The position numbers were made by a program, and so were the translations under genes. Positions 51,873-60,800 of a DNA stretch of 64,000 nt are shown here, in pieces; position 1 is the first letter of the stretch, and each line of letters begins with the position of its first letter. Below the pieces are notes generated by a model. It saw nothing but the letters and a program-made list of their open reading frames with translations. It ran no database searches and had not been told where the DNA came from. Source of the DNA: Aliidiomarina sp047920995 (GTDB lineage Bacteria > Pseudomonadota > Gammaproteobacteria > Enterobacterales > Alteromonadaceae); NCBI RefSeq assembly GCF_047920995.1, contig NZ_JBLRWZ010000005.1, positions 20,546 to 84,545 on the forward strand. Reading direction: 5' to 3'.

Positions 51873-53054
51873 ATGAGCAAACGCGCAACATTCAACTGGC
51901 AAGACCCGTTTTTGATGGATTCAATGTTATCTGATGAAGAACGCATGATTCGCGATAGTGCCCATGCCTATTGCCAAGAGAATCTGCAGCCTCGTGTATT
52001 GATGGCGAATAGAGAAGAACATTTTCATCGTGAAATAATGAGTGAGATGGGCGAGCTTGGCCTGCTTGGTGCCACCATTCCCGAGGAATACGGCGGGGCG
52101 GGAGTGAATAATGTGTGTTATGGCTTAATAGCCCGGGAAGTTGAACGGGTTGATAGCGGTTACCGCAGTGCAATGAGTGTGCAAAGTTCGTTGGTAATGT
52201 ATCCAATTTATGAATTCGGTACGGAAGCATTACGGAAGAAATATTTGCCCAAGCTGGCCAGTGGCGAGTGGGTAGGCTGCTTCGGTTTAACTGAGCCGGA
52301 TGCTGGCTCTGATCCGGCGAGTATGAAAACACGGGCAGTAAAAGCAGAAGGTGGCTTTCGCTTAACCGGCAGTAAGATGTGGATCACCAATAGCCCGATT
52401 GCTGATGTGTTTGTGGTGTGGGCTAAGTTAGATGGCGTGATTCGCGGTTTCGTACTGGAAAAAGGTATGCAAGGGTTAAGTGCACCGAAAATCGAGGGCA
52501 AGTTTAGTTTACGTGCTTCGATTACTGGGGAAATTGTAATGGATAACGTGTTTGTGCCAGAAGCCAACATGTTTCCCGATGTTACCGGCCTAAAAGGGCC
52601 TTTTAGCTGCCTAAATAAGGCACGTTATGGCATTGCTTGGGGTGCCATGGGTGCCGCAGAATTCTGCTGGCACGCTGCGTTGCAATACACGCTAGATCGC
52701 ACCCAATTCGGCCGGCCACTGGCCGCAACTCAGCTGATTCAGAAGAAGCTAGCGGATATGCAAACTGAAATTAGCCTTGCTTTACTAGGTGCTTTGCAAG
52801 CCGGCCGTATGGCAGATGCAGGAACTTTGGCGCCGGAAACGATTAGCTTAATTAAGCGCAATAGTTGCGGCAAAGCCCTAGATATTGCGCGCGTTGCGCG
52901 AGATATGCATGGCGGCAACGGTATTGCAGATGAATATCATGTGATTCGCCATGTAATGAACCTAGAAGCCGTAAACACCTATGAAGGTACGCATGATGTG
53001 CATGCGTTAATTCTTGGCCGCGCCCAAACGGGCATTGCTGCATTCGGAAATTAA
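51873..53054 (+). CDS. gcdH: Glutaryl-CoA dehydrogenase
   Basis: 393 residues of the acyl-CoA dehydrogenase family, closest to GcdH. FNWQDPFLMDSMLSDEERMI at the start, FGLTEPDAGSDPASMKTRAV and GSKMWITNSPIADVFVVWAK in the FAD-binding middle, and catalytic Glu371 in NTYEGTHDVHALILGRAQTG are GcdH features. It oxidises and decarboxylates glutaryl-CoA to crotonyl-CoA in lysine and tryptophan degradation. A fused 2-oxoacid dehydrogenase E1 gene follows at once, so the two probably share an mRNA. Confidence 0.93.
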   Translation: MSKRATFNWQDPFLMDSMLSDEERMIRDSAHAYCQENLQPRVLMANREEHFHREIMSEMGELGLLGATIPEEYGGAGVNNVCYGLIAREVERVDSGYRSAMSVQSSLVMYPIYEFGTEALRKKYLPKLASGEWVGCFGLTEPDAGSDPASMKTRAVKAEGGFRLTGSKMWITNSPIADVFVVWAKLDGVIRGFVLEKGMQGLSAPKIEGKFSLRASITGEIVMDNVFVPEANMFPDVTGLKGPFSCLNKARYGIAWGAMGAAEFCWHAALQYTLDRTQFGRPLAATQLIQKKLADMQTEISLALLGALQAGRMADAGTLAPETISLIKRNSCGKALDIARVARDMHGGNGIADEYHVIRHVMNLEAVNTYEGTHDVHALILGRAQTGIAAFGN

Positions 53055-55382
53055 GTGCTTATGAGCCAGGTGCAACCTTTGCAGGAGCGCCTGTTAACGG
53101 CGTTATTCGATACTGAGCTACCGGCAGTAGCAACGCCAGATTTGCCCGCATTAGGCATTCAACCTGAACAGTTGTTTGATTGGGTAGATAGTCAGCTTAC
53201 CAGCCGGGTGCTTGATTTACACAGCCGAGAGCTGCAAGCTGCCGGGGAAAGTTTCTATACCATTGGCTCGGCAGGGCATGAAGGCAATGCTGCAATCGCC
53301 GCAGCATTTAAACACAATGATATGGCATTCTTGCATTACCGCTCGGGTGCCTTTTTTGTGCAGCGGCAAAAGCAAGTGGCGAACAGTAATCCTATTTACG
53401 ATATGTTGCTAAGCTTTGCTGCATCCAAAGATGACCCTATTTCTGGTGGCCGCCACAAGGTGCTTGGCAGTAAAACACACTTCGTTCCGCCACAAACCAG
53501 TACCATTGGTTCCCACGTACCCAAAGCAGTTGGCATGGCGCATAGCATTGGCTTAGCGAAACGCTTGCAGCATCAAGGAACAGTACCCAACGATTCGGTA
53601 GTGCTCTGCAGCTTTGGCGATGCCTCGGCTAACCATAGCACCACTCAGGGTGCCATCAATGCGGCGGGTTGGGCAGCCTACCAAACGATACCGTTACCGG
53701 TGGTATTGGTGTGTGAAGATAACGGCATTGGCATTAGTACTGCCACGCCGCACGGCTGGATAGAGGCTGGTTTTAAATATCGGCCGGGCATGCATTATGT
53801 GGCCTGTGATGGCCGCAATCTGTTGGATGTGTATCGTGCCGCAAAAGAAGCGGAACGCTTGGCGCGGAAGCTTAAGCAGCCGGTGTTTTTGCATATGAAG
53901 TGCGTGCGCTTGTATGGGCATGCGGGTTCCGATGCCGAAACCACCTACCTTGCCAAGCAGCAGATTGAAAATAACGAATTAAACGATCCGTTGCGTACAA
54001 GCTTAGCCTTACTTGCTGCCTATGGTATTGCTGATCGAGAGCACATGTACGAGCATGTGCAGAATTTGTTTGCGCGGGTACGCGCAGAAGGTAAACAAGC
54101 GATACGTAAGCCGAAGCTAGAGAATGCTGCGCAAGTAATGGCTAGCATTGCCCCGCAACATCCTGAGCGCCCAATGCCAGAACCGAAAACAGGCAGCGCG
54201 CGAGAACAGTTATTCGCCCACGAAAAACATAACCTTGGTAAGCCCCACACCCTGAATAAACTCTTAAATTGGGCGTTGCTGGATATTTTTAGCCAATATC
54301 CGCATGCCATCATGATGGGTGAAGATGTGGGTAAAAAGGGGGGCGTGTATGGCGTTACTAACCGTTTAGTGCAGCAATTCGGGCCGAACCGCATTATGAA
54401 TACATTGCTCGACGAGCAAAGCATTTTGGGTATGGCGATTGGTGCTGCGCACAATGGCTTTTTGCCCATTCCGGAGATTCAATTTCTTGCTTACGTGCAC
54501 AATGCAGAAGACCAAATTCGTGGCGAAGCCGCCACATTACAATTTTTTAGTAATGCCCAGTTCAACAATGGCATGGTAATCCGCATTGCCGGCCTTGCTT
54601 ATCAGCGTGGCTTTGGTGGCCACTTCCATAATGATAATAGTTTTGCAGTGTTTCGGGATTTACCGGGCGTAGTGTTGGTATGCCCATCTAATGGCGCAAG
54701 TGCTGCACGTTTGTTGCGCGAGGCAGTACGCCTGGCCGATGAACAAAAACGTGTGGTAATATTTTTAGAGCCTATCGCGTTATATAACCAGAAAGATCTG
54801 CATACTCCGGGTGATGGTTTGTGGAGTTTCCAATACCCCGAACCACATGAACGGATAGGGTTTGCTGAGGTAAGTGTTGTTGAGTTAGATGCCCATGAGT
54901 TGAGCGTTAACCAGCAGGTTACCGGGAAAACCCGCGCCGCTGATGATAATCATAGCGCCGATGCAAATGGCAATACGCTGCAAACGGATGTGTGTATTGT
55001 GAGCTACGGTAATGGTTATTATTTGAGTTGCCAAGCGCAAAAGGAGCTGGCTAAAACGGGCTTACAAACGCGAGTGATTGATTTGAACTGGCTGCATCCA
55101 TTGCCAATGGAAAGCTTATTACTAGCGATTGATGATTGCGCCAATGTACTTTTGGTAGATGAGTGTAGGGAAACTGGCTCGGTATCGGAAGAGCTGTATA
55201 CCCGCTTACATGAACTGGGGTACCAAGGCAGGGTTAGCCGTGTATGCGCCAATGATTCCTTTATTCCGTTGGCGAAGGCGGCGTACCATGTGCTACCAAG
55301 CAAAGACACCGTAGTGCGCGCCGCTCGCGCTTTGCTATGGGATAAAGCACAGGAGCCTAAAGCATATGAACCTAAAACATAA
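53055..55382 (+). CDS. Fused alpha-beta E1 of a thiamine-diphosphate 2-oxoacid dehydrogenase
   Basis: 775 residues. Part 1 (about 40-370) is E1-alpha: FYTIGSAGHEGNAAIAAAF and the thiamine-diphosphate motif FGDASANHS..NGIGIS (188-228). Part 2 (about 395-760) is E1-beta: LNWALLDIFSQYPHAIMMGE, EQSILGMAIGAAHNGFLPIP, LPGVVLVCPSNGASAARLLR and a transketolase C-domain. It acts on a 2-oxo acid, perhaps branched-chain or, given gcdH beside it, 2-oxoadipate; this is inference. No E2 or E3 gene is near. A GTG at 53055 has GGAAA at the right distance; the ATG at 53061 is the alternative start. Confidence 0.87.
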   Translation: MLMSQVQPLQERLLTALFDTELPAVATPDLPALGIQPEQLFDWVDSQLTSRVLDLHSRELQAAGESFYTIGSAGHEGNAAIAAAFKHNDMAFLHYRSGAFFVQRQKQVANSNPIYDMLLSFAASKDDPISGGRHKVLGSKTHFVPPQTSTIGSHVPKAVGMAHSIGLAKRLQHQGTVPNDSVVLCSFGDASANHSTTQGAINAAGWAAYQTIPLPVVLVCEDNGIGISTATPHGWIEAGFKYRPGMHYVACDGRNLLDVYRAAKEAERLARKLKQPVFLHMKCVRLYGHAGSDAETTYLAKQQIENNELNDPLRTSLALLAAYGIADREHMYEHVQNLFARVRAEGKQAIRKPKLENAAQVMASIAPQHPERPMPEPKTGSAREQLFAHEKHNLGKPHTLNKLLNWALLDIFSQYPHAIMMGEDVGKKGGVYGVTNRLVQQFGPNRIMNTLLDEQSILGMAIGAAHNGFLPIPEIQFLAYVHNAEDQIRGEAATLQFFSNAQFNNGMVIRIAGLAYQRGFGGHFHNDNSFAVFRDLPGVVLVCPSNGASAARLLREAVRLADEQKRVVIFLEPIALYNQKDLHTPGDGLWSFQYPEPHERIGFAEVSVVELDAHELSVNQQVTGKTRAADDNHSADANGNTLQTDVCIVSYGNGYYLSCQAQKELAKTGLQTRVIDLNWLHPLPMESLLLAIDDCANVLLVDECRETGSVSEELYTRLHELGYQGRVSRVCANDSFIPLAKAAYHVLPSKDTVVRAARALLWDKAQEPKAYEPKT

Positions 55383-55386
55383 GAGC

Positions 55387-55578
55387 CTACGCTAGAGGCA
55401 GGATACAATCCACCGGGCAAACCGGAATACACTGGGGTTCATCATAGAACCCCTCACACTCGGTGCATGAATCCGCGTTAATTTGGTAATATACCTTGCC
55501 CATGGTAATGGCGTCATTGGGGCATTCGGGCACACACATATCGCAATTAATACACTCATCAGTAATATATAACGACAT
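55387..55578 (-). CDS. yfhL: YfhL-family 2x[4Fe-4S] ferredoxin
   Basis: 63 residues of the YfhL type. Cluster 1 cysteines are C9, C12, C15 and C19 (CINCDMCVPECP). Cluster 2 cysteines are C38, C41, C50 and C54 (CTECEGFYDEPQCIPVCP) with the longer insertion between the second and third Cys that marks this family, plus C58. It lies one codon gap after trhP on the same strand. YfhL is linked to tRNA hydroxylation with TrhP in E. coli, so the pairing here supports that link. It ends 4 bp from the convergent E1 gene. Confidence 0.92.
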   Translation of the reverse strand: MSLYITDECINCDMCVPECPNDAITMGKVYYQINADSCTECEGFYDEPQCIPVCPVDCILPLA

Positions 55579-56937
55579 TTAACTCACCTCGTTAATGGCA
55601 ATTTCAGCGGTTGGCTCTATGTCTGCAGCAGTGATGTACAGCTGGCGCAATAGCATTGCGTGCGGCAGTGGCATATTGGCATCGGCTAGTGGCATCCATA
55701 CCGTATAACCGGAGCCTGGTGCTACCAACATTGGCGTACCATGCGCATCTTCAAGCTGTTCTAACACAGCATGGTGATTACCGGCGGTGTTCATGAATAT
55801 CAAGGAATCGCCAATAGCAAAGCGATTCTTCACCGTTACTTCTGCAAACAGAACGTTGTTGCGCTGTTCACTATTACCGGTAAATTCACCTACAAACTGT
55901 TGCTCACCTTCGCTATGGCTAGTGGTGTAGTTTTGTAGTTCAGATTGCGCAATATGGCGGCGTAAAAAGCCTTCAGTAAAACCACGGTTAGCCATGCCAT
56001 CAAGTTCGCTAAGTAAATCGGCATTAAATGGTTTGCCTGCTACGGCGTCATCTATCGCTTGGCGATATACCTGTGCGGTTCTGGCCACGTAGTAAGGCGA
56101 TTTAGTGCGCCCTTCAATTTTTAACGAATGCACGCCCATCGCGGTAAGGGCAGCAACATGCTGCACTGCGCGCAAATCTTTAGAATTCATAATATAAGTG
56201 CCATGCATGTCTTCAAACATGGGCATGTATTCGCCTGGGCGCTGGGGCTCCTCTAGTACTACAGCATCTTGTAGTACTTTCGGCAGCGGGTTAATTTGGC
56301 CTACTGCATCTTCTATTGCTGGCGTTACCTTGTATTGCCAGCGGCATGAATTAGTGCAGGCACCTTGATTCGGATCGCGCTTATTAAAGTACCCAGAGAG
56401 CAAACAACGGCCTGAATAGGCCATGCACAGGGCGCCATGCACAAATATTTCAATTTCCATGCTGGGCACTTGCGCACGAATTTCCGCAATTTCTTGAAGC
56501 CCGAGTTCGCGGGATAGAATTACTCGTTCAATCCCTTGCTGCTGCCAGAACTTAACGGCTGCCCAGTTTACCGTATTGGCTTGCACCGAGAGGTGCAGCG
56601 GCATGTGTGGAAAATGTTCGCGGAGCAAATACACCACACCGGGATCAGACACAATCAAGGCATCTGGCCCGAGCGCGATTACCGGCTCGATGTTTGCTAC
56701 AAAGTTTTGTAGCTTGGCGTTGTGTGGCGCAATGTTGCACACCACATACAGTTTTTTGCCAAGCGCATGCGCTTCTGTAATCCCGATTTTCAGGGTATCA
56801 AGATCGAATTCATTGTTGCGCACCCGCAAGCTGAAACGGGGTTGGCCAGCGTATACCGCATCGGCGCCATAAGCGAAAGCGAGCCGCATAGCCTTCAGGC
56901 TGCCAGCTGGCGAGAGCAATTCTGGAATATGTTTCAT
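55579..56937 (-). CDS. trhP: U32-family tRNA hydroxylation protein TrhP (YegQ)
   Basis: 452 residues from the ATG at 56937, nearly the same length as E. coli TrhP. MKHIPELLSPAGSLKAMRLA and FAYGADAVYAGQPRFSLRVR open the protein. The U32 signature is EIEIFVHGALCMAYSGRCLL with SGYFNKRDPNQGACTNSCRW, carrying four conserved cysteines that may hold an iron-sulfur cluster. It takes part in prephenate-dependent 5-hydroxylation of uridine 34 in tRNA. A longer frame to 57018 is ignored because TTAGG lies 7 bases before the chosen ATG. It is followed by yfhL. Confidence 0.93.
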   Translation of the reverse strand: MKHIPELLSPAGSLKAMRLAFAYGADAVYAGQPRFSLRVRNNEFDLDTLKIGITEAHALGKKLYVVCNIAPHNAKLQNFVANIEPVIALGPDALIVSDPGVVYLLREHFPHMPLHLSVQANTVNWAAVKFWQQQGIERVILSRELGLQEIAEIRAQVPSMEIEIFVHGALCMAYSGRCLLSGYFNKRDPNQGACTNSCRWQYKVTPAIEDAVGQINPLPKVLQDAVVLEEPQRPGEYMPMFEDMHGTYIMNSKDLRAVQHVAALTAMGVHSLKIEGRTKSPYYVARTAQVYRQAIDDAVAGKPFNADLLSELDGMANRGFTEGFLRRHIAQSELQNYTTSHSEGEQQFVGEFTGNSEQRNNVLFAEVTVKNRFAIGDSLIFMNTAGNHHAVLEQLEDAHGTPMLVAPGSGYTVWMPLADANMPLPHAMLLRQLYITAADIEPTAEIAINEVS

Positions 56938-57097
56938 GAATAACCTAAGTAAAACGAGGCAAATTTGCGATGGCAGCATTATAAATGGCGGGTGATTTAG
57001 CGAATTGATCTGGCGCAATGTGTGTTTGAATTTCCCGTTAGCTACCTCATTAGGGGTACAGAGCCACCCCTTAACAAAAATAATGCTGGCAAAGTGA

Positions 57098-57126
57098 GCA
57101 GAGCGATTCTATCGCTCTGCTTTTTT
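57098..57126 (+). terminator. Orphan rho-independent terminator (plus strand)
   Basis: GCAGAGCGAT-TCT-ATCGCTCTGC followed by six T. The 10-bp stem and 3-base loop are perfect. No plus-strand gene precedes it: the nearest is the E1 gene, 1.7 kb away with two opposite-strand genes between. It may end a short non-coding transcript or protect the ArsR promoter from read-through. Confidence 0.8.
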
Positions 57127-57173
57127 CGTTATGATGAGCATCCTATTCAGTTCTCACCGCCCTTACTTTGAAC

Positions 57174-57202
57174 TTGAGTAAATTAGAACTTACTAATATA
57201 AT
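57174..57202 (+). promoter_or_regulatory. Promoter of the ArsR-type regulator gene
   Basis: TTGAGT (57174-57179), 17 bases, TATAAT (57197-57202): a good sigma-70 promoter. The palindromic operator fills the spacer, so a bound repressor would block RNA polymerase. The start codon is only 13 bases after the -10 element, so the transcript would have a very short leader. Confidence 0.65.
57182..57197. promoter_or_regulatory. Putative operator 1, ATTAG-N6-CTAAT
   Basis: A perfect inverted repeat ATTAG-AACTTA-CTAAT inside the spacer of the regulator's own promoter. The same palindrome with identical spacing recurs at 57537. Confidence 0.65.
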
Positions 57203-57214
57203 GAGTGGCATTAC

Positions 57215-57517
57215 ATGAACACCATTTCAATTGAGCAGATGCAAGTGAATGCAGGCGCAGCAGAACAGCTTCTTAAATCCTTGGCGAATAGCCATCGTTT
57301 AATGGTGCTTTGCTATTTGGTGAATGGTGAAATGTCGGTTGGTGAGCTCGAGAAGAAAGTTGCGTTATCGCAATCATCGCTATCGCAACATTTAGCGAAG
57401 TTGCGGGAGCAGAAAATTGTTGGCTTTCGTAAAGAAGGCACCACAGTGTTGTACAGGATTGAAGACGAAAAAGCGCTGCGAATTTTAGAATCGTTGCACG
57501 GAATCTACTGCGAGTAG
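57215..57517 (+). CDS. ArsR-family winged-helix repressor, two-cysteine (BigR/SqrR/YgaV-like)
   Basis: 100 residues. AAEQLLKSLANSHRLMVLCY begins the fold, and SQSSLSQHLAKLREQKIVGF is the DNA-recognition helix, followed by the RKEGTTVLYRIED wing. Only two cysteines occur, C33 in VLCYL and C99 in HGIYCE, the positions of the redox pair in BigR/SqrR-type persulfide sensors; the ArsR metal motif ELCVCD is missing. It probably represses itself and the following genes through the ATTAG-N6-CTAAT sites. Its last codons form the stem of a terminator. Confidence 0.88.
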   Translation: MNTISIEQMQVNAGAAEQLLKSLANSHRLMVLCYLVNGEMSVGELEKKVALSQSSLSQHLAKLREQKIVGFRKEGTTVLYRIEDEKALRILESLHGIYCE

Positions 57518-57525
57518 ATTTTTTT
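57502..57525 (+). terminator. Terminator overlapping the end of the regulator gene
   Basis: AATCTACT-GCG-AGTAGATT then TTTTT: 8-bp stem, 3-base loop, T run. The stem includes the stop codon of the ArsR-type gene, so regulator and pump operon are likely separate units. Confidence 0.8.
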
Positions 57526-57536
57526 ACAGCTAATAT

Positions 57537-57552
57537 ATTAGCATTACCTAAT
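57537..57552. promoter_or_regulatory. Putative operator 2, ATTAG-N6-CTAAT
   Basis: ATTAG-CATTAC-CTAAT, the same arms and spacing as operator 1, in the 164-bp gap before the DUF2892 gene. The downstream flank (TTTATT) also resembles that of operator 1 (ATAAT). A promoter for the pump operon is expected here but is not clear by eye. Confidence 0.65.
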
Positions 57553-57681
57553 TTATTCTTTATTGATATTTGTTCGCTAAACTCGAGAAAGCTGAATTAG
57601 GTGGAAATGTGGCTATGCCAATGGGTACGTTAAGCAATTGCTGTATCAACAGTATGAAGATGCAGCCAAAAGGAGATAAGC

Positions 57682-57885
57682 ATGAATATTGATCGTTTTG
57701 TTTTCGCGTTTGCAGGTATTGTTGTACTAGTATCTGTAGTACTTGCTTGGCAAGTAAGCCAAGGTTGGTTGATTTTAACTGCGTTTGTAGGCTTAAACAT
57801 GCTGCAGGCAGCTTTCACAGGCTTTTGCCCGTTGGCAAAGATCTTGAAAGCAGCGGGTTTTAAGCCAGGCCAAGCATTTAAGTAA
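57682..57885 (+). CDS. DUF2892 membrane protein (YgaP transmembrane-domain type)
   Basis: 67 residues with two membrane helices (about 6-24 and 27-46). MNIDRFVFAFAGIVVLVSVV, the central GWLILTAFVGLNMLQAAFTG and the FCPLAKILKAAGFKPG tail with its single Cys are typical of DUF2892. In E. coli this domain is the membrane part of YgaP, whose rhodanese domain is missing here, and ygaP is controlled by the ArsR-family YgaV. The pairing with an ArsR-type regulator is therefore conserved. A role in sulfur-species handling is an inference. The ribosome site is AAGGAG. Confidence 0.88.
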   Translation: MNIDRFVFAFAGIVVLVSVVLAWQVSQGWLILTAFVGLNMLQAAFTGFCPLAKILKAAGFKPGQAFK

Positions 57886-57895
57886 GGAGTAAGTA

Positions 57896-60800
57896 ATGGG
57901 TGCAGCAACGAAAAACGATCGGCAGTTGGCTGAGCAGGGAAAGCTCATTAGCTGGTTTTTAAACAGTGCGTTTCCGCCGATTTTAATTGGCTTTGCGCTG
58001 CTGCTCGGTGTTGTTGCACTTATTCTAACGCCTCGTGAAGAAGACCCGCAAATCGTAGTACCAATGGCCGATGTAATGGTAACCGCCCCCGGGTTATCTG
58101 CGCGGCAAGTAGCTACGCAAGTTACTGAACCACTCGAACGCTTAGTTTCGCAGATTGATGGCGTAGAGTACGTTTACTCGCAATCTAATCGTGATCATGC
58201 CACCGTAACTGTGCGGTTTTATGTGGGTGAGGATCGCGAAACTTCGTTAGTAAAGCTCTACAACAAGCTCTATTCCAGCCAAGATCAAATCCCTGCAGTG
58301 GTAAATACTTGGGCTGTAAAGCCGATTGAAATTGACGATGTCGCGATTGTGGTGGCGGCGTTGTATAGCACGGATGCAGAGCAAGCGGATGCGTTTGCTT
58401 TGCGCCGTGTAGCCGAGCAAGCTACGCAAAAACTGAAATCGATTAAAAACACCAGTCGTGTTGAGGTTACCGGCGGCCAAGCACGTACCATTCAAATAGA
58501 ACTTGATAGTGTAGGGCTCGCTGCGCATAGCACAACATTGAGCGATATTGCTCGAGCGGTGCAGGTGAGCAACAGCCAAGTTACCGCTGGCATGTTGCAT
58601 CAACAAAATCGCGTAGTGCAAATTGAAAGTGGTGAGTTTTTCCGCAGTGCTAGCGAGCTTGCCAACACTGTTGTAAATGTGGTGAACGGCAAGCCAGTGT
58701 ACTTACGTGATGTTGCCAATGTGATAGATGGCCCCGAACAGGCAAGTAGCTACACCTTTTTCTACCCTGGCCCAGAGTTTCAAGGATTGGGCGCCGATTC
58801 CGGAGCCGATAAGTTTCCGGCAGTATTCATTTCGGTAGGCAAGCAACGCGGCTCGAACGCGGTTTGGGTGGCTGATAATGTGCTCGATACGCTCGCCGAA
58901 CTGGAAGCAGAATGGTTACCCGAAGGTGTGGGCATTTCCGTAATCCGCAACTATGGTGAAACTGCCAACGACAAAGTATCTGAACTTGTGAGTAGCTTGG
59001 CGGTTGCGGTGCTAGTAGTGGTGGTTTTTGTTGGTTTATTTTTAAGTTGGCGAGCGGCGCTGGTAGTAGCGATTGCTATTCCGATCGCGTATGGCGCTAC
59101 GTTAGGAATGGATTTGCTATTCGGTTACACCATTAACCGAGTAACGCTTTTTGCCCTAATTTTGGCACTTGGCTTAATTGTAGATGATCCAATTGCTGCG
59201 ATTGATAACATTGAGCGGCACATGCGCGAGAGTGGTAAGGTTACCAAGCGCACGGTAATCGGGGCAATGGTGGAAATTCGTAGCGCGCTGCTGATGTCTA
59301 CCCTAGCGATTATTATTGTATTCACACCCATGTTCTTTATTACCGGCATGATGGGGCCATACATGGCGCCCATGGCATTCAATGTGCCGGTAAGTGTAAT
59401 TTTTTCAACCATTACCGCATTTTTAATCACGCCGTGGTTAGCCTACAAAATCATGGGCAAAGCCAAGCAAACGGGTGCTTATGATCCGAGCACATCGATA
59501 TTATACAAAGGCTATCGGAAAATTCTTGAGCCGCTACTCGATTCGAAAAAACGCGCCAAAGTATTTTTGTGGAGCGTAGCTGGCCTGTTTATTATCGCGG
59601 CAGCGCTACCGGCAATGCGCTTAGTACCGTTAAAGTTACTGCCGCATGATAATAAAAATGAGTTTCAGTTGATTGTGGATATGCGTGAAGGCGATTCGGT
59701 TGAAGCTACGGCGATGGCGCTTGAGCGGATGGCTGAATATCTGCAGCGTGTACCGGAAGTGGCATCAGTTTCTACTTTTGCTGGTATTGCTTCGCCAATG
59801 GATTTCAATGGTATGGTGCGGCATTACTTTCATCGCAATCAACCATGGCAAGGCGAAGCCCGAATCGTATTGGCTGATAAACATCGACGAACGATGCAAT
59901 CGAATGAAATGGTAAATCGGTTGCGTGATCCGCTGGAAGAAATCGCAGCAGCGGTTGGTGCTCGCTTGAAGATTGTGCAAATGCCACCAGGACCACCGGT
60001 GCTGGCCACTGTGGTTGCAGAAATCTATGGTGATACGCAAACCCCTTATGAAGATTTAGAAAGCGCTGCACAGGTGCTTGCGGAGCGCATGCGCAAAGAA
60101 GATTTTGTTAGTGAAGTGGATACTTCGGTGCCCTATGAATATAAGGTATGGCGCTTTGTTGTGGATCGGGAGAAAGCTGCGCTATCGGGTATTAGTGCGC
60201 AAGATATTCATCAGAGTATTTATGCAGCAACCGCTGGGCTAACCATCGATCAATTGCAGCAGCCAACGGAAATTAACCCGCTCCCTATTGAAATTAGGTT
60301 GCCGGTGGGTAGTAGGGATAACCCAGCCCATTTGTTATCGCTATATGTGCGTGGCGAACAGGGAATTGCGCAACAAAGCCAAGGCAATGGGCTAGTGGCA
60401 GCTCCTGCACCGTTAGTGCAATTAGCCGAGCTAGGCCAATTTGTAGAAATGCCAGCCGAACGGCCTATTTTGCATAAGAATCTGCGTCCAGTTGCCTACG
60501 TATATGCTGAACCAGTGGGCCGTGTACCTGCGGATGTGGTTGCCGATGTGATGGTAGACCAAAATAGTGATCGCAATGAGAAAGTACCGCGCTGGCAGCG
60601 CCATTACTTCAATAATGGTTCGGGCTTGGGTTGGAGCGTGCCCGATGATATTCAAGTGGTATGGAGCGGCGAAGGTGAGTGGAAAATAACCCTCGATGTG
60701 TTCCGAGATTTGGGCATTGCCTACGGCGTAGCACTGCTCGGTGTATACATTGTAATGGTGTTGCAAACCGGGTTGAAAGGGGTGTCTGGCATCATGATGC

